Shown here: piece after piece, positions 1-7,957 of the stretch
Position numbering within the stretch: the first letter of the stretch is position 1
How the letters are laid out: each line of letters opens with the position of its first letter
Assembly: GCA_964389925.1 (NCBI GenBank)
Contig: CAYMGE010000006.1
Span: forward strand, 47,636-111,635
Reading direction: 5' to 3'
Length of the DNA stretch: 64,000 bases
DNA from: CALECP01 sp964389925
GTDB taxonomy: Bacteria > Chloroflexota > Anaerolineae > Promineifilales > Promineifilaceae
Program-made: the position numbers and the translations under genes
The notes under the pieces: generated by a model
Databases searched by the model: none
The model's input: the letters and a program-made list of their open reading frames with translations, nothing else
What the model was told of the DNA's origin: nothing

Positions 1-1589
1 GCAGGCGTTGAGGTTAACACTGTCGGTGTGGGCGTTGGTGATGTCTCAGTGGCATAGCCCTCAAATGCACCTGCGTCGCAGCCGTTGCCTTGCGGTCGTG
101 TCCAGTTGCGCTGGTCGCGCTCGGCACAGTGAGTGAGTGAACCAATATCTATTGCGCCACTGCCTATCTGTAATGCCATTGTTTCACTAACGCCGCCATT
201 CATTACGAGGGGCGAAAGTTTCGTGTCACGGTTAGGGATATTGGGATGACACTCGGCCGCATCACCCCACTGCACATTGCCCGCTTGATCGATAACAGTC
301 TGGGCGCAGTTATGGAAGATCACATCGGACGAGTTGTCCGCGACTAGCGAATTTTGCAAATGAATCCCCTCGCCCATTAATCCACCGCCGCTATAACCAG
401 CATGATTGTTTGCCAGCGTCACGTGATATAGTGTCACCATCGCTGAGAGATCCACCCGTATCCCGCCGCCGCCACCGCGCCGCCAGTCGCCGACATCGGC
501 CGACTCATTCAACGCCCTATTTTCCGCAATAGTCATATTCTCAAAAGCGGCAGGAATGCGTGAAAAGATTCCGCCACCCTGGAATTGTGCTGTGTTGCGG
601 GTGACGGCCGATTGACGCACGGTAATGTCAAAGTCCCACTGGTTGGGAATGCGTTCCCCAAGCCAAATCGCCCCACCCGTGCCAGACCATGTGGATGAAA
701 GACGTGCGCTATTGCCGTCAAAGACGTTGCGCCAGACATCTATCTTGCTGCCGTTTTGCGCTGCAATAAAGAGCGCACCGCCATGCTGGTTAGTCTTATT
801 ACTGCGAAATTTGTTGTTGTGTGAGACAAAATCATCGCCCCCAAAGTATATTGCGCCGCCTCCAGCGCAAAGACCACCCGTCGAACTCTCCAACATCTCT
901 TCGAGCGTCATGTTGTGGCGTGTCGATTGGTTGGCAGCGTTATCTGTGAACGTTGTGTTGTAGACATTCAGCGACTTGCCAAAAGAGACAATTGCCCCCC
1001 CGACACGTGCTTGATTGGCGCGAAACACGCTATCATAGATATGTACGTTTGTGTTATTGCCAAAATAAAGTGCGCCGCCCCCCTCGCAAACTGTCTCAGC
1101 CGCATAACTCACATTGTTTTCAAATGTCACGTTGTTGATCCAAACTTCAGAATCTCCTGTGACCTGCAACGCGCCCCCATTTTCGGGGCTGCTGCCGTTG
1201 ATAAACGTCATATTTCTCAGCGTGACAGAACGCCCGTTCACGGCGTGCAAAATGCCGTGGCTCGTCTGTCCGTCAAGCGTGATACGATTTTGTCCATCGA
1301 TCAAGAGCGGATAGGTCGCTTTGAGCGGCGTTGTCAGCGAAATGTTGATTTGCCCGCCCCCACAGCTAAAGTGAATGCGTCCGCCCAACTGGACAGCCGC
1401 GGTGAGTGCGGCTGGGGTGCAAGAATCAGCTCTCCCATTGCCAACGATGCGTGTGGGGAGATTTTCGGCCGAGCGAATTACGGGCAAAAACAGGCTGTAT
1501 GATTCAGTTGCTTGGGCGTTTGGCTGTGTTTGGAAGGTGGAGATAAACGCGAAGAATAGTACGATGGGAAAGAGATATTTGTACTGCAT
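1..1589 (-). CDS. Secreted right-handed beta-helix (choice-of-anchor Q type) protein, 3' end cut by window edge
   Basis: Reading the minus strand from an ATG at 1589 gives an uninterrupted frame of about 529 codons that runs off the window at base 1. The protein starts with a signal peptide (MQYKYLFPIVLFFAFISTF, cut near AQA), followed by SLFLPVIRSA and then many short turns rich in GGA, NN and F-x-N, such as NGGALQV, GGGALYFGN, GGAIWLG and GGGIFSR. This is the coil pattern of parallel beta-helix surface proteins. Near the visible end is RPQGNGCDAGAFEG, the C-terminal signature of choice-of-anchor Q proteins, followed by a Thr/Pro linker that suggests a further anchor region. A Shine-Dalgarno AAAGG lies 9 nt before the ATG. 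Role: cell-surface or secreted carbohydrate-binding or adhesin-like protein (inference). The family assignment is confident; the substrate is unknown. Confidence 0.85.
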   Translation of the reverse strand, partial: MQYKYLFPIVLFFAFISTFQTQPNAQATESYSLFLPVIRSAENLPTRIVGNGRADSCTPAALTAAVQLGGRIHFSCGGGQINISLTTPLKATYPLLIDGQNRITLDGQTSHGILHAVNGRSVTLRNMTFINGSSPENGGALQVTGDSEVWINNVTFENNVSYAAETVCEGGGALYFGNNTNVHIYDSVFRANQARVGGAIVSFGKSLNVYNTTFTDNAANQSTRHNMTLEEMLESSTGGLCAGGGAIYFGGDDFVSHNNKFRSNKTNQHGGALFIAAQNGSKIDVWRNVFDGNSARLSSTWSGTGGAIWLGERIPNQWDFDITVRQSAVTRNTAQFQGGGIFSRIPAAFENMTIAENRALNESADVGDWRRGGGGGIRVDLSAMVTLYHVTLANNHAGYSGGGLMGEGIHLQNSLVADNSSDVIFHNCAQTVIDQAGNVQWGDAAECHPNIPNRDTKLSPLVMNGGVSETMALQIGSGAIDIGSLTHCAERDQRNWTRPQGNGCDAGAFEGYATETSPTPTPTVLTSTP

Positions 1590-1896
1590 GGGACTGCCTT
1601 TACAACGAATGAACTTACGCCGTTACACGATTGCTCTCGTCAAATATGTAGCCGAAAATACGATTCCAATAATCCAGTGGTGGCTCGCCTAGAGACCTTT
1701 TTAGCGTGTCATTTGCACAGCTTGGTCGTTACCCTTGTCTTTACTACAAAAGAAGATATACAGTTTTACCCGATTACCCTAGGAGAGGATAGTCCTGAAA
1801 CAAATAGTTTCACGCTTTTTTTTGGTCTGAACAACGAGTAAATCGCTACGCCACGCTATGGGGCATCTCAGCCAGAACAGGTATAATTCTTTCCCG
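1590..1896. other. Divergent intergenic region
   Basis: About 300 bases between the minus-strand beta-helix gene and plus-strand PspA. No coding signal is convincing in either direction. It contains the Shine-Dalgarno site of the leftward gene near 1590-1602 and a TATAAT box at 1882-1887 that faces PspA. Nothing else was recognised. Confidence 0.6.
1882..1887 (+). promoter_or_regulatory. -10-like TATAAT directly before pspA start
   Basis: A perfect TATAAT ends 9 nt before the ATG at 1897, and no Shine-Dalgarno sequence lies between. The geometry fits transcription starting at or within a few bases of the start codon (a leaderless mRNA). No clear -35 element is visible. Confidence 0.5.
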
Positions 1897-2574
1897 ATGG
1901 CAACCCTTTTTCAAAAAATTCGCACTCTTTTTCTAGGAAATCTGCACGAGTTGGCAGATAAAGCAATTGAACGCAACAGCATAGCGGTTTACGATCAGTA
2001 TATTCGCAACGCTGAACGCGAGATTGAGCAGTACCGTGAGACAATCTCGCCACTTTTTTCACAAGTCAAACAAACGCGGCGACGACGTGAAAACTTGGCG
2101 GATCGCGCTGCAAGATTCGATTTGGCGGTCGATGACTTTCTGCGGCGTGGCAAAAAGACAGAAGCACTCGTCACCCAGCGCAAATTTGTCTCGACCATGA
2201 AGCTGGTCAAAACGCTTGACGATACGCTTAGACGACAGATCGGCGCGGCCGAAACGCTCAAGGATGTTCTGATCAAATTAGAAGGGCGGCTTGAAATTGC
2301 CCGATACGAGCGTGAGGAGCTACAATTTTTGCTCAATCTCGCTGAGGCAAAGGAGACTTCAACACGGGCGATGCGTTCGCTCGATTCACTTGTGAGTGAT
2401 GGCGATGAGGATTTGGCACGAGCGGCCGAGAGCGTGCGTCAACGTCTCGACCATGCAGATGCAGCATGGGAAGTCCAAACAGACAGTCTCGATTCACAAC
2501 TTGACAGCGCAATGGATGACATTGAACTCGAAGCAGATTTGGCAGAGCGCATGGAACGTTTAGGGTTAGAATAG
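1897..2574 (+). CDS. PspA/IM30 family membrane-stress protein
   Basis: 225 residues, almost all predicted as charged alpha-helical coiled coil (FQKIRTLFLGNLHELADKAIE at the start, then long E/K/R-rich helices), the normal build and length of PspA/IM30/Vipp1 proteins. These peripheral proteins bind stressed inner membranes and oligomerise into rods or rings that limit proton leakage. I chose the ATG at 1897 because family members begin with an M-x-x-F-x-K-I amphipathic helix; an upstream in-frame ATG at 1858 would add 13 atypical residues. The C-terminus (DDIELEADLAERMERLGLE) matches the family. No PspF, PspB or PspC gene is nearby, and a strong terminator follows, so it is probably monocistronic. 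Confidence 0.85.
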   Translation: MATLFQKIRTLFLGNLHELADKAIERNSIAVYDQYIRNAEREIEQYRETISPLFSQVKQTRRRRENLADRAARFDLAVDDFLRRGKKTEALVTQRKFVSTMKLVKTLDDTLRRQIGAAETLKDVLIKLEGRLEIARYEREELQFLLNLAEAKETSTRAMRSLDSLVSDGDEDLARAAESVRQRLDHADAAWEVQTDSLDSQLDSAMDDIELEADLAERMERLGLE

Positions 2575-2602
2575 TATCCAACATGTTGTAACAAATCATT
2601 TT

Positions 2603-2645
2603 CGTATTGCGTGAGGCAACGGTTGTCTCACGCAATACGTTTTTT
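2603..2645 (+). terminator. Intrinsic terminator after PspA
   Basis: A perfect 13-bp inverted repeat, CGTATTGCGTGAG at 2603-2615 and CTCACGCAATACG at 2627-2639, with an 11-nt loop and a run of six T at 2640-2645. It separates pspA from the polysaccharide operon. The base of the stem recurs in another hairpin at 41427-41462. Confidence 0.9.
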
Positions 2646-2656
2646 CTGTAGATAAG

Positions 2657-3787
2657 ATGAAGCTGGCACTTATTCATGATTGGCTCAACCAAATCGGCGG
2701 CGCAGAGGACGTGTTGGAAAATTTCGTCGAGATGTATCCACACGCCCCTCTCTACACGTCGATCTATTGGCGTGATGCAATGCCGGCTCACTGGCAAAGC
2801 TGGGATATTCGCACTAGCTTTATCGACAAGCTACCGTTTGCCTATCGCAAACAGCAAGTTTACTTTCCATTTTATCCATCGGCGTTTGAGCGTTTTGACT
2901 TTAGCGACTTTGATATCGTTCTCAGCAATAAAAGCGGCTTTTGCCATGGGGTCATCACAGGCCCGGAAACGCTTCACATTTGCTACTGTTTGACCCCGAC
3001 GCGCTATGTTTGGCGGTATCATCAGTACGCCGAGCAAGAAAACTTGGGTCGCATCACGCGCACGGTCTTAAATCCGTTTTTGACGCTGATGCGTGTTTGG
3101 GATCGACTGGCGGCCGATAGAGTCGATCACTTCATCGCCATCTCGGAGGAGATTCGTCAGCGCATCGACAAAATCTATGGGCGCGACTCGGTTATCATCT
3201 ACCCACCTGTGGAGACGAGCCGCTTTGAGCCGAGCAATCGGATTGGCGACTATTATCTGTTTGTCGGCCGTCTCGTCCCTTATCGTCGCCTAGATATTTT
3301 GATCGAAGCGTTTAACAAACTCGACAAGCCGCTTTATATTGCGGGCAGCGGCCGAGATCGTGAGCGGCTGGAAAAACTGGCAAACTCAAATATCCATTTT
3401 TTAGGCTTTGTGCCCGATAGCGAGCTGCCTACTCTGGTGGCACGCTGTAAAGCGTTTATGTTTCCGGGTGAAGAAGATTTTGGCATCGCGCCAATTCAGG
3501 CAATGGCAGCGGGACGACCCGTGATTGCCTACAACGCAGGGGGCGCACGCGAGACCGTTGTGCCGGGGACGGGAGTCTTGTTTAGTGAGCAAACGGTGGC
3601 GAGCATCATTGAGGTGGTTGAGCAGTTTGACCCCGAAGCAGTCAGCCCAACATTTATCCGTCGTCACGCTGAAAAATTTGACACGGAGGTGTTCAAAGAA
3701 AAGCTGAGTATGTTTGTCGAGCAGAAGTATGAAGCACATTGTGCCAAACGGCGCGGTATCTATACGGAAGGAGTTGCTAGTCGTTAA
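2657..3787 (+). CDS. GT4-family glycosyltransferase
   Basis: 376 residues with the two Rossmann halves of a GT-B retaining glycosyltransferase. The N-terminal half opens with LALIHDWLNQIGGAEDVLE. The nucleotide-sugar half starts near residue 201 with LFVGRLVPYRR and contains EEDFGIAPIQAMAAG at about 272-286. In the classic E-x7-E motif the second Glu is replaced by Gln here, seen in some relatives of WbaZ-type mannosyltransferases. It transfers an activated sugar during assembly of exopolysaccharide or O-antigen at the cytoplasmic membrane face. It is the first gene of a four-gene cluster with Wzz, a CpsD-like kinase and RmlA. Its last codons (GVASR) lie inside a heptad repeat shared with the spacer to wzz. 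The donor sugar cannot be told from sequence. Confidence 0.85.
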   Translation: MKLALIHDWLNQIGGAEDVLENFVEMYPHAPLYTSIYWRDAMPAHWQSWDIRTSFIDKLPFAYRKQQVYFPFYPSAFERFDFSDFDIVLSNKSGFCHGVITGPETLHICYCLTPTRYVWRYHQYAEQENLGRITRTVLNPFLTLMRVWDRLAADRVDHFIAISEEIRQRIDKIYGRDSVIIYPPVETSRFEPSNRIGDYYLFVGRLVPYRRLDILIEAFNKLDKPLYIAGSGRDRERLEKLANSNIHFLGFVPDSELPTLVARCKAFMFPGEEDFGIAPIQAMAAGRPVIAYNAGGARETVVPGTGVLFSEQTVASIIEVVEQFDPEAVSPTFIRRHAEKFDTEVFKEKLSMFVEQKYEAHCAKRRGIYTEGVASR

Positions 3788-3803
3788 TCGCTAGCCACGA
3801 ACT
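3773..3803 (+). repeat. Phased heptad spacer between GT4 and wzz
   Basis: Four consecutive 7-mers, GTTGCTA, GTCGTTA, ATCGCTA and GCCACGA, then ACT and the ATG of wzz. The repeat covers the last four sense codons and stop of the upstream gene and the whole intercistronic gap. Confidence 0.65.
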
Positions 3804-4451
3804 ATGGAACTATCAGATTATTTTCGCATTGTGCAACGACGCGGTTGGCTGATTGTCCTGCTGGCTATTTTGACAGCGGGGGCGGCCTACGGTTTTAGCA
3901 AGATGCAAGATGAAGTTTACCGAGCAAGTGTCAAGCTAATCGTTAGCCCCGCACGTACTGATTTTGGACAGGCGCAAGCGGCAAAAACGTTGCTGTTGCG
4001 TTATGTCACGTGGTTGGATAGCAGCTATCGTGCTGGCGAGGTGATTGATGCGCTCGATCTGGATATGGAAGCGGGGGCATTGAAAGGGGATGTTAGCTTC
4101 TCGGCCGATGAAGCCCGTTATGTCATTCAGGTCGATGTCAAAAACACAAATCCCTCTGTGGCGCAAGACATCGCTCGCGTTTGGGCAGAACGGCTCATTC
4201 AAGATACGAATGAGAACAACGCAACCCAGCGCAAAGAAGACCGCGTGAATGTCGAATTACAGGATAATCCGACGGTGGGGCTGTATCGGCCGAATACGAG
4301 GATCAACACCGCCGCAGGTTTTATCTTTGGCGCACTCGTCGGCGTGCTGCTCGTTTTTGCACTTGAATGGATGGAATCTGGCACACTGCGTCGCGTCGAG
4401 GATGTCGAACGACTGATAGGCGTGCCTGTTATTGGAAAAATACCGAATTGA
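3804..4451 (+). CDS. Wzz/YveK-type polysaccharide chain-length determinant
   Basis: 215 residues. A first membrane helix lies at about 15-30 (GWLIVLLAILTAGAAYGF), then a soluble extracytoplasmic domain beginning with YRASVKLIVSPAR. A second membrane helix lies near 170-190 (AAGFIFGALVGVLLVFALEW), and a short cytoplasmic tail ends in VERLIGVPVIGKIPN. This is the layout of Wzz-fold co-polymerases (YveK/CapA type), which set polymer length and activate the partner tyrosine kinase CapB/CpsD. The kinase is encoded immediately downstream, which supports a split Gram-positive-style pair. The P-N-x-x-I segment before the second helix (RPNTRINT) is a relaxed form of the Pro-rich Wzz motif. Confidence 0.85.
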   Translation: MELSDYFRIVQRRGWLIVLLAILTAGAAYGFSKMQDEVYRASVKLIVSPARTDFGQAQAAKTLLLRYVTWLDSSYRAGEVIDALDLDMEAGALKGDVSFSADEARYVIQVDVKNTNPSVAQDIARVWAERLIQDTNENNATQRKEDRVNVELQDNPTVGLYRPNTRINTAAGFIFGALVGVLLVFALEWMESGTLRRVEDVERLIGVPVIGKIPN

Positions 4452-4491
4452 GTGGTAAGTGAGAAGTACTTACCACTTACCACTTACCACT
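4452..4491 (+). repeat. Heptad repeat spacer with inverted copy, before the CpsD-like gene
   Basis: Three exact tandem copies of ACTTACC at 4468-4474, 4475-4481 and 4482-4488, followed by ACT and the ATG at 4492. Immediately upstream, GTGGTAAGT at 4452-4460 is the complement of the repeat, so the RNA can fold into a hairpin just before the start codon. No separate Shine-Dalgarno sequence is visible. Confidence 0.75.
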
Positions 4492-5136
4492 ATGTCTTTA
4501 ATTACATTAACTGATCCGCGCTCTCCCGTGAGTGAAGCGTATCGGACATTGCGAACAAATTTATCGTTCTACAGTTTGGATAATCCAGTCAAGACGCTGG
4601 TGGTGACATCGGCCGAGCCAAATGAAGGTAAAACGACGACCGCGGCGAATCTTGCCGTGACGATGGCACAGGCAGGCAACAAAACCATTCTGGTTGATTG
4701 CGATCTGCGTCGCCCGTCGCTGCATGAATACTTTAACATGAATTCAAAAGTTGGCTTTACTGAAGCAATTTTGCAGGATGATGTCCTGCCATTGCAGGAA
4801 ACCGGCGTTGAGAATTTACGCATTTTGACAAGCGGCACGAAGCCGCCAAACCCGGCCGACTTATTAGGTTCCAAGAAGACGGATGCACTGATTAAGGTGC
4901 TGGAGGAATCGGCCGATTTTGTCATTTTTGATGCGCCTCCCGTCATCGTCGTAACGGATGCCGTCGTACTTGGCGCAAAAGTCGATGGCGTTCTTCTCGT
5001 TCTGCAAGCGGGCAAATCGCGCCGTGACCACGCCGAACGCGCGAAGCAAATTCTCGAACAAGCTAAAGTCCGCATCGTTGGCGCAACATTGACGAACGCG
5101 CCAAAGGACGACTCAATCGAAAGCTATTATGGCTAG
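4492..5136 (+). CDS. CpsD/CapB-type cytoplasmic tyrosine kinase (BY-kinase)
   Basis: 214 residues with the three BY-kinase motifs: Walker A SAEPNEGKTTTAANL at about 40-54, Walker A' ILVDCDLRRPS at 66-76, and Walker B VIFDAPPV near 140. Such kinases pair with a Wzz-like activator and cycle between phosphorylated and dephosphorylated octamers to control polysaccharide export. The usual C-terminal tyrosine cluster is reduced to the final ESYYG. The start at 4492 matches the family N-terminus (SPVSEAYRTLRTNL) and avoids a repeat-derived extension. It sits directly behind its predicted activator, separated only by heptad repeats. Confidence 0.85.
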   Translation: MSLITLTDPRSPVSEAYRTLRTNLSFYSLDNPVKTLVVTSAEPNEGKTTTAANLAVTMAQAGNKTILVDCDLRRPSLHEYFNMNSKVGFTEAILQDDVLPLQETGVENLRILTSGTKPPNPADLLGSKKTDALIKVLEESADFVIFDAPPVIVVTDAVVLGAKVDGVLLVLQAGKSRRDHAERAKQILEQAKVRIVGATLTNAPKDDSIESYYG

Positions 5137-5219
5137 CGAGTAGTAACTGGCGATTAATACACAATCATTAGCTTTACTGTCTACTATTCGCTATTACCTA
5201 CTCACTGCCCACTACATAA
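5137..5219 (+). repeat. Heptad spacer between the CpsD-like gene and rmlA
   Basis: The 83-base gap holds degenerate 7-mers that are best phased at its end: ACTGTCT, ACTATTC, GCTATTA, CCTACTC, ACTGCCC and ACTACAT at 5176-5217, directly before AA-ATG. The beginning (GCTAGCG, AGTAGTA, ACTGGCG) looks like the same class in looser form. No gene and no clear ribosome binding site. Confidence 0.6.
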
Positions 5220-6293
5220 ATGAAGGGATTAATCCTCAGCGGCGGCAAAGGCTCCCGCCTTTACCCACTCACTTTCACAAGTGCAAAACAACTTATTCCA
5301 GTCGCTAACAAGCCAATTTTGTTTCGCGTCATCGAAACAATCCGCGATGCAGGTATTGACGAGATTGGCATCGTCATCAATATAGGCAGTCGCGGCGACC
5401 GCATCCGACGTGCTGTCGGTGATGGTAGTCATTGGGGCGTGCGTGTCGAATATATCGTGCAGGAGCAGCCGCTTGGTCTTGCTCATGCCGTCTCCGTTTC
5501 ACAGCCATTTCTTGGAGATGACCGTTTCGTGATGTTTTTAGGCGACAACGTGATTGAGGGGGGCATCAGCAACCTCATTCAGCAATTTGCCGACAGTGAT
5601 TGGAACAGTCAAATCGTGCTGACGCGGGTTGAGCATCCTGAGCGGTATGGCGTTGCCGACATCGCAGAGGATGGTCGTATCAACTGCCTCATCGAAAAGC
5701 CCAAGAACCCACCGAGCGATCTCGCCCTTGTCGGGATTTACATGTTTGATAGTCACATACATGAAGCAACGCGGGCAATCGAGCCATCGTGGCGTGGAGA
5801 GTTGGAAATCACCGACGCAATTCAGTGGCTCATTGACAACAATTACGCCGTACATCCTTACGAGCATACCGGCTGGTGGATTGATACGGGGGAAAAGGAT
5901 GCAATGATCGAAGCCAATAATCTCGTTCTGGAGGAGATCGAAAATGAGTTGGCGGGTCATATCGATCAAGATAGTGCCGTCGGCCGCAACGTCACCATTG
6001 AGCGCGGCGCGGAAATCATCAATAGCATCGTGCGCGGCCCGTCGATCATTGGCGAAAATACACGCATCGTTAATAGTTACATCGGCCCGTACACCAGCAT
6101 CTATCACGACTGCCTGATCGAGAATAGTGAGGTTGAACACTCTGTCATCCTAGAGAATAGCCAGATACAAAATATCGAGGGGCGGGTTCAAGACAGCTTG
6201 ATCGGCCGCAATGTCGTCATTCACAAGAGTCCAATTCGGCCGAAGGCGCACAAGTTCACGCTCGGTGATAACAGCAAGTTAGGTCTTCTCTAA
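5220..6293 (+). CDS. rmlA: Glucose-1-phosphate thymidylyltransferase, long form
   Basis: 357 residues. The nucleotidyltransferase signature GGKGSRLYPLT is at residues 8-18, followed by AKQLIPVANKPI. The second half is a left-handed beta-helix with hexapeptide-like turns (SIVRGPSIIGENTRI and NSEVEHSVILENS). This length and tail define the long RmlA subfamily, which makes dTDP-glucose, or an analogous NDP-sugar, from glucose-1-phosphate. In this operon it would supply precursor for the polysaccharide built by the upstream glycosyltransferase. No rmlB, rmlC or rmlD is in the window, so the sugar's later fate is unknown. Confidence 0.85.
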   Translation: MKGLILSGGKGSRLYPLTFTSAKQLIPVANKPILFRVIETIRDAGIDEIGIVINIGSRGDRIRRAVGDGSHWGVRVEYIVQEQPLGLAHAVSVSQPFLGDDRFVMFLGDNVIEGGISNLIQQFADSDWNSQIVLTRVEHPERYGVADIAEDGRINCLIEKPKNPPSDLALVGIYMFDSHIHEATRAIEPSWRGELEITDAIQWLIDNNYAVHPYEHTGWWIDTGEKDAMIEANNLVLEEIENELAGHIDQDSAVGRNVTIERGAEIINSIVRGPSIIGENTRIVNSYIGPYTSIYHDCLIENSEVEHSVILENSQIQNIEGRVQDSLIGRNVVIHKSPIRPKAHKFTLGDNSKLGLL

Positions 6294-6298
6294 AATAT

Positions 6299-6324
6299 AA
6301 CGTTGCCCGATAGTTGGCAACGTT
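6299..6324. terminator. Inverted repeat between rmlA and dtd
   Basis: AACGTTGC at 6299-6306 and GCAACGTT at 6317-6324 form a perfect 8-bp stem directly after the rmlA stop. No strong U-tract follows, so it may be a weak terminator or an mRNA-stability hairpin. Confidence 0.5.
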
Positions 6325-6332
6325 GCTTACAC

Positions 6333-6770
6333 ATGCGAGTCCTTTTACAAAGAGTTAGCCGCGCTAGCGTGACCGTCGATGATAAAATCGTCGGGTCTGT
6401 CGGGCGTGGTTTTTGTTTACTGGTTGGCATCACGCACACGGATAGCGAGGCTGAGGCGGCTTGGCTAGCGAAAAAAGTGGCGGGGCTAAGGCTGTTTGAA
6501 GACGAGAACGGCAAAATGAATCGCGGGCTTGAAGATGAGAACGGCGGGATTCTCGCCATTTCGCAGTTTACGCTCTACGGAGATACACGCAAAGGTCGTC
6601 GTCCCTCCTTCATCAATGCAGCCCGCCCCGCGCAGGCAGAACCTCTTTTTGACTATTTTGTTAAGCAACTGCGTGGGCTGGGGCTACAGGTAGAAACGGG
6701 GGTTTTTGGCGCAGATATGCAGGTCGAAATTCACAATGAGGGGCCGGTGACACTGATGCTTGAGCGATGA
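6333..6770 (+). CDS. dtd: D-aminoacyl-tRNA deacylase
   Basis: 145 residues, the normal size for DTD. The start MRVLLQRVSRASV is the canonical N-terminus. The two active-site motifs are intact: SQFTLYGDT at 77-85 and the Gly-cisPro motif in GPVTLMLE at 137-144. The enzyme hydrolyses D-amino acids from mischarged tRNA in the cytoplasm and acts as a chirality proofreader. It follows rmlA after a hairpin and ends two bases before the convergent GT2 gene, so it is probably a housekeeping gene beside the sugar operon rather than part of its function. Confidence 0.93.
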   Translation: MRVLLQRVSRASVTVDDKIVGSVGRGFCLLVGITHTDSEAEAAWLAKKVAGLRLFEDENGKMNRGLEDENGGILAISQFTLYGDTRKGRRPSFINAARPAQAEPLFDYFVKQLRGLGLQVETGVFGADMQVEIHNEGPVTLMLER

Positions 6771-6771
6771 T

Positions 6772-7938
6772 TTAGAGGCGGTGTTGGTCGAGAGAGGTGA
6801 TTTCGGCCGATAACTGCCCAATTCTCATGCGCTGCTCTTCGATCAAACGATCGTTCTCGACAATCTGCGCGGCAATGAGCCGATTGAATTCGACCTGCTG
6901 GACAAAATGAGCCTGTGCGTAGGGTCGTACAGCGACCCTGCTCCACAGATCACGGAAGCGGGCGATGAGTGACCACTTCGAGCGGAAGGGGCGAGGGGTG
7001 ATGTCGGTCAATTTCAAAGCAGGCACTCCCGCAGGTTGTAGTGCCGCAGCAAGCAATTGCCTCATTTGCAAGCGCAAAAATTCGGAGTCCGCAATTGCAA
7101 GGGCATGTTGATAAGCAAGTTGTAGCGCGAGGCGTTCCAAATTAGAGACTTTGGCGAGATGGGGGATTTCGGCGGCGACGAGTGGGGGGAGTTGATCGGC
7201 CGAAAAATGTTTCAGCACAAACTGTAAACGTGCTTTGTGAAATTGCTGATAATAGAAAAAACTATGCTTGCCAACTGTTGCTGATTCAATATGGGTTGCA
7301 ACAGCCATTGGTTCATACCACACCTTCCACCCAGCGGCTCGAGCGCGGAAGCAGAGATCAACCTCTTCAAAAAACAGAAAAAACGCCTCATCAAACAGCC
7401 CAATCTCATCCAACATCGCACGCCGCAGCCCAATTGCTGCGCCGATCACATACTCAACCTCACGTGGCGTATCATACTGACCACGATCTATCTCGCCTAC
7501 TCCAAAGTGATTTGGGAGCGCACGTGGCGGAACCAAATAGCCACCAGCATGTTGAATTATCTCCCCGTCGGGATAGTGTAGTTTGCAGCCAACAATGCCA
7601 ATAGACGGATCGGAAAACGGTGCCAAGAGATTTGACAAAAACACTTCATCAACGACGACATCTGGATTAACTAATACGACAATTTCGCTATCAGATTGGC
7701 GAATTCCGACATTATTACCTGCACCAAAACCGACGTTGCTGTGATTTTCGATCAGTCGCACAGTGGGAAACTTTTCTTTTAGGAAAGGGCGTGGAGATTG
7801 GGTGGAGGCGTTGTCTACGACGATGATTTCGGTTGATGTAGAGACACTGTAGCGTTTGAGAGATCGGTGAAGCTGTGTAAGACAATTACCTAATAACAGT
7901 AGTCCATTGTAGTTGAGAACAATAACGGTGACTTTCAT
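6772..7938 (-). CDS. GT2-family glycosyltransferase (rhamnosyltransferase-like)
   Basis: 388 residues from the ATG at 7938, chosen because VTVIVLNYNG is the standard start of the GT-A fold. The metal-binding region reads LVNPDVVVD, and the acceptor region is GLFDEAFFLFFEEVDLCFRARAAGW, typical of GT2 enzymes that act on polysaccharide repeat units. The C-terminal 120 residues are helical and charged, ending in a coiled-coil-like stretch (QVEFNRLIAAQIVENDRLIEE). It lies 19 bases downstream of a membrane glycosyltransferase gene on the same strand and is convergent with dtd. Donor and acceptor are unknown. Confidence 0.82.
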   Translation of the reverse strand: MKVTVIVLNYNGLLLLGNCLTQLHRSLKRYSVSTSTEIIVVDNASTQSPRPFLKEKFPTVRLIENHSNVGFGAGNNVGIRQSDSEIVVLVNPDVVVDEVFLSNLLAPFSDPSIGIVGCKLHYPDGEIIQHAGGYLVPPRALPNHFGVGEIDRGQYDTPREVEYVIGAAIGLRRAMLDEIGLFDEAFFLFFEEVDLCFRARAAGWKVWYEPMAVATHIESATVGKHSFFYYQQFHKARLQFVLKHFSADQLPPLVAAEIPHLAKVSNLERLALQLAYQHALAIADSEFLRLQMRQLLAAALQPAGVPALKLTDITPRPFRSKWSLIARFRDLWSRVAVRPYAQAHFVQQVEFNRLIAAQIVENDRLIEEQRMRIGQLSAEITSLDQHRL

Positions 7939-7957
7939 GCGCTCAGTAGAAAGATAT

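Noticed and set aside
625..1692. Several plus-strand open frames over the first 1.7 kb
   Set aside because: They are shadows of the long minus-strand beta-helix gene, which has a signal peptide, a ribosome site and family motifs.
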